Below, one piece after another: positions 13,277-14,212 of a stretch of 14,212 bases of DNA. Source of the DNA: Desulfovibrionaceae bacterium UBA3823 (GTDB lineage: Bacteria > Desulfobacterota > Desulfovibrionia > Desulfovibrionales > Desulfovibrionaceae); NCBI GenBank assembly GCA_002369295.1, contig DFDR01000161.1, positions 1-14,212 of the forward strand, written 5' to 3'. Every line of letters starts with the position of its first letter. Position 1 is the first letter of the stretch. The notes beneath the pieces were generated by a model. The model saw only the letters and a program-made list of their open reading frames with translations, did not search any database and was not told the origin of the DNA. The position numbers and the translations under genes are program-made.

Positions 13277-13321
13277 CAAGGCGCCCGTCTTCCCGGAACT
13301 TCGGGGAAGGCGGGCGCCTTG
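13277..13321 (+). terminator. Strong GC-rich hairpin after fliA
   Basis: Arms CAAGGCGCCCG (13277-13287) and CGGGCGCCTTG (13311-13321) are perfect, and the stem continues inward with one wobble and one bulge toward GAACTT. No T-run follows, so it may act as a Rho-assisted terminator or as 3' end protection. Confidence 0.6.
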
Positions 13322-13520
13322 GCGTTGCAAGAGGCACTGGCAAAACTGCTCCAGGTTTGTCTCGAGATTGCGGCGGATTTGCCCTCAAGCCGAAAACTTT
13401 GCTAAGGCTGAGCTGTGGCGCAGGCAGACGGCAGCGTCTTGTCGCAGCCCGCTGCATTCAATCGCGCTTTCACCACAGCGCCAGACACGCCGGAGCATGT
13501 GGACAAGGAGTCATACTCGC

Positions 13521-14212
13521 ATGAACAACAACGGGCAGACCAAGGAAGCAATGGAGAGCTACGAACAGCGCAAGGAAGTCTACCGGCAACTGATCAAAAG
13601 CTATCGTCTGATCGACGATACTTTCATGAGCAGCGTCTTCGACGGCTTCATCGAAGGGACAACTCTGCTGCTCAGGATCATCCTCGGCAAGCACCAACTG
13701 AAGGTGCTGGAGGTCAACACGCAGGAGACGCTTAGCAACCTTGGGGGGCGGAGCCGTTGCCTCGACATCCTTGCCAGAGACGACGAAGGCACGTATTACA
13801 ACATTGAGGTTCAGCGGAAGAATGCGGGAGCTGGCTTCATCCGTGCAGACGAGCACTCCTCCCTGCTCATGGCGAAAATCCATGCTCCAGGCAACAAACC
13901 GCAGGACGTTCCTGAACGCTGGGTTGTCTTCATCACGGAAAACGACTTCATAGGACTGGGGCTTCCGCTCTACCCCATCGAACGGAGGCTCACCGTTGGC
14001 GACGGCAGGGTAATCGACGACAAGGAGCATATGGTCTACGTCAACGGTGCCTATAGGAACGAGAAAACGCCCATAGGCAGGCTGATGCACGACTTCTTCT
14101 GCACAGAGCCTGACGACATGCACTACAAGACGCTGGCTCACCGCGCCAGATTCTTCAAGGAAGACAAAAAAGGAGTAGAGAAAATGTGCAGACAATTCGA
14201 AGATGTCATGGC
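13521..14212 (+). CDS. PD-(D/E)XK nuclease family transposase (Rpn type), 3' end outside window
   Basis: 230 codons from ATG 13521 to the window edge without a stop. The nuclease core is visible: FMSSVFDG (35-42), RCLDILA with D82, YYNIEVQRK with E96-x-Q98 and K100, then VFITENDFIGLGLPLY, VYVNGAY, LMHDFFCTEPDDMHY and ARFFKEDKKG. These are hallmarks of the PDDEXK_2/Rpn family common in gut bacteria, linked to recA-independent recombination and DNA mobility; strict transposition by them is not established. The catalytic D, ExQ and K are intact, so it is probably functional, though the usual RARYYQSLL helix reads RADEHSSLL. AAGGAG (13505-13510) is ten bases before ATG. No terminal repeats are visible on the left side. 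Confidence 0.87.
   Translation, partial: MNNNGQTKEAMESYEQRKEVYRQLIKSYRLIDDTFMSSVFDGFIEGTTLLLRIILGKHQLKVLEVNTQETLSNLGGRSRCLDILARDDEGTYYNIEVQRKNAGAGFIRADEHSSLLMAKIHAPGNKPQDVPERWVVFITENDFIGLGLPLYPIERRLTVGDGRVIDDKEHMVYVNGAYRNEKTPIGRLMHDFFCTEPDDMHYKTLAHRARFFKEDKKGVEKMCRQFEDVM

Noticed and set aside
13389..13396. GCCGAAAA resembling the -10 of a FliA promoter
   Set aside because: No TAAA-like -35 at the required spacing upstream.
1..14212. CRISPR arrays, tRNA or rRNA genes
   Set aside because: No regularly spaced direct repeats and no cloverleaf or rRNA-like conserved segments seen on reading both strands.

Overview
The window looks like a GC-rich Desulfovibrionaceae chromosome (a Desulfovibrio-type sulfate reducer) carrying an AT-rich acquired segment on its left. 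The lineage call rests on three things: a five-gene aromatic operon that begins with the archaeal-type ADH synthase and 3-dehydroquinate synthase II (the gene order I recall from Desulfovibrio), an flhG-fliA pair behind a sigma-54 promoter, and strong G/C bias in codons. It is an inference, not a database match.

Layout. Positions 1-2040 are AT-rich. They hold the 3' end of one gene and a complete membrane-anchored TIR-domain gene whose C-terminal domain resembles the truncated neighbour, so this looks like a tandem pair of paralogues, possibly for defence. Composition switches abruptly at about 2040, next to the terminator of a leftward DHH-DHHA1 phosphoesterase (2120-3640) that has a long C-terminal extension. 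A rightward diguanylate cyclase (pseudo-receiver, PAS, GGDEF; 3857-5110) is divergent from it. A gene-free stretch of about 560 bases follows. It contains a 28-base perfect inverted match to the downstream aldolase gene, a probable terminator, and a 123-bp MITE-like element with perfect 16-bp terminal inverted repeats and a flush 8-bp target duplication.

Positions 5608-11186 form a complete transcription unit: a promoter, a Phe/Tyr-rich leader peptide, a textbook transcription attenuator, then ADH synthase, 3-dehydroquinate synthase II, chorismate mutase/prephenate dehydratase (pheA), EPSP synthase (aroA), prephenate dehydrogenase (tyrA), and a strong terminator. Together these genes supply the alternative entry into the shikimate pathway, one central shikimate step, and the committed branches to phenylalanine and tyrosine. 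Attenuation by Phe/Tyr-tRNA charging would match expression to demand.

After about 340 bases without a gene, a sigma-54-type promoter with an upstream inverted repeat precedes flhG (MinD-like flagellar number regulator) and fliA (sigma-28). The window ends inside a PD-(D/E)XK nuclease-family transposase (Rpn type) that runs off the right edge. No tRNA, rRNA or CRISPR array was seen.
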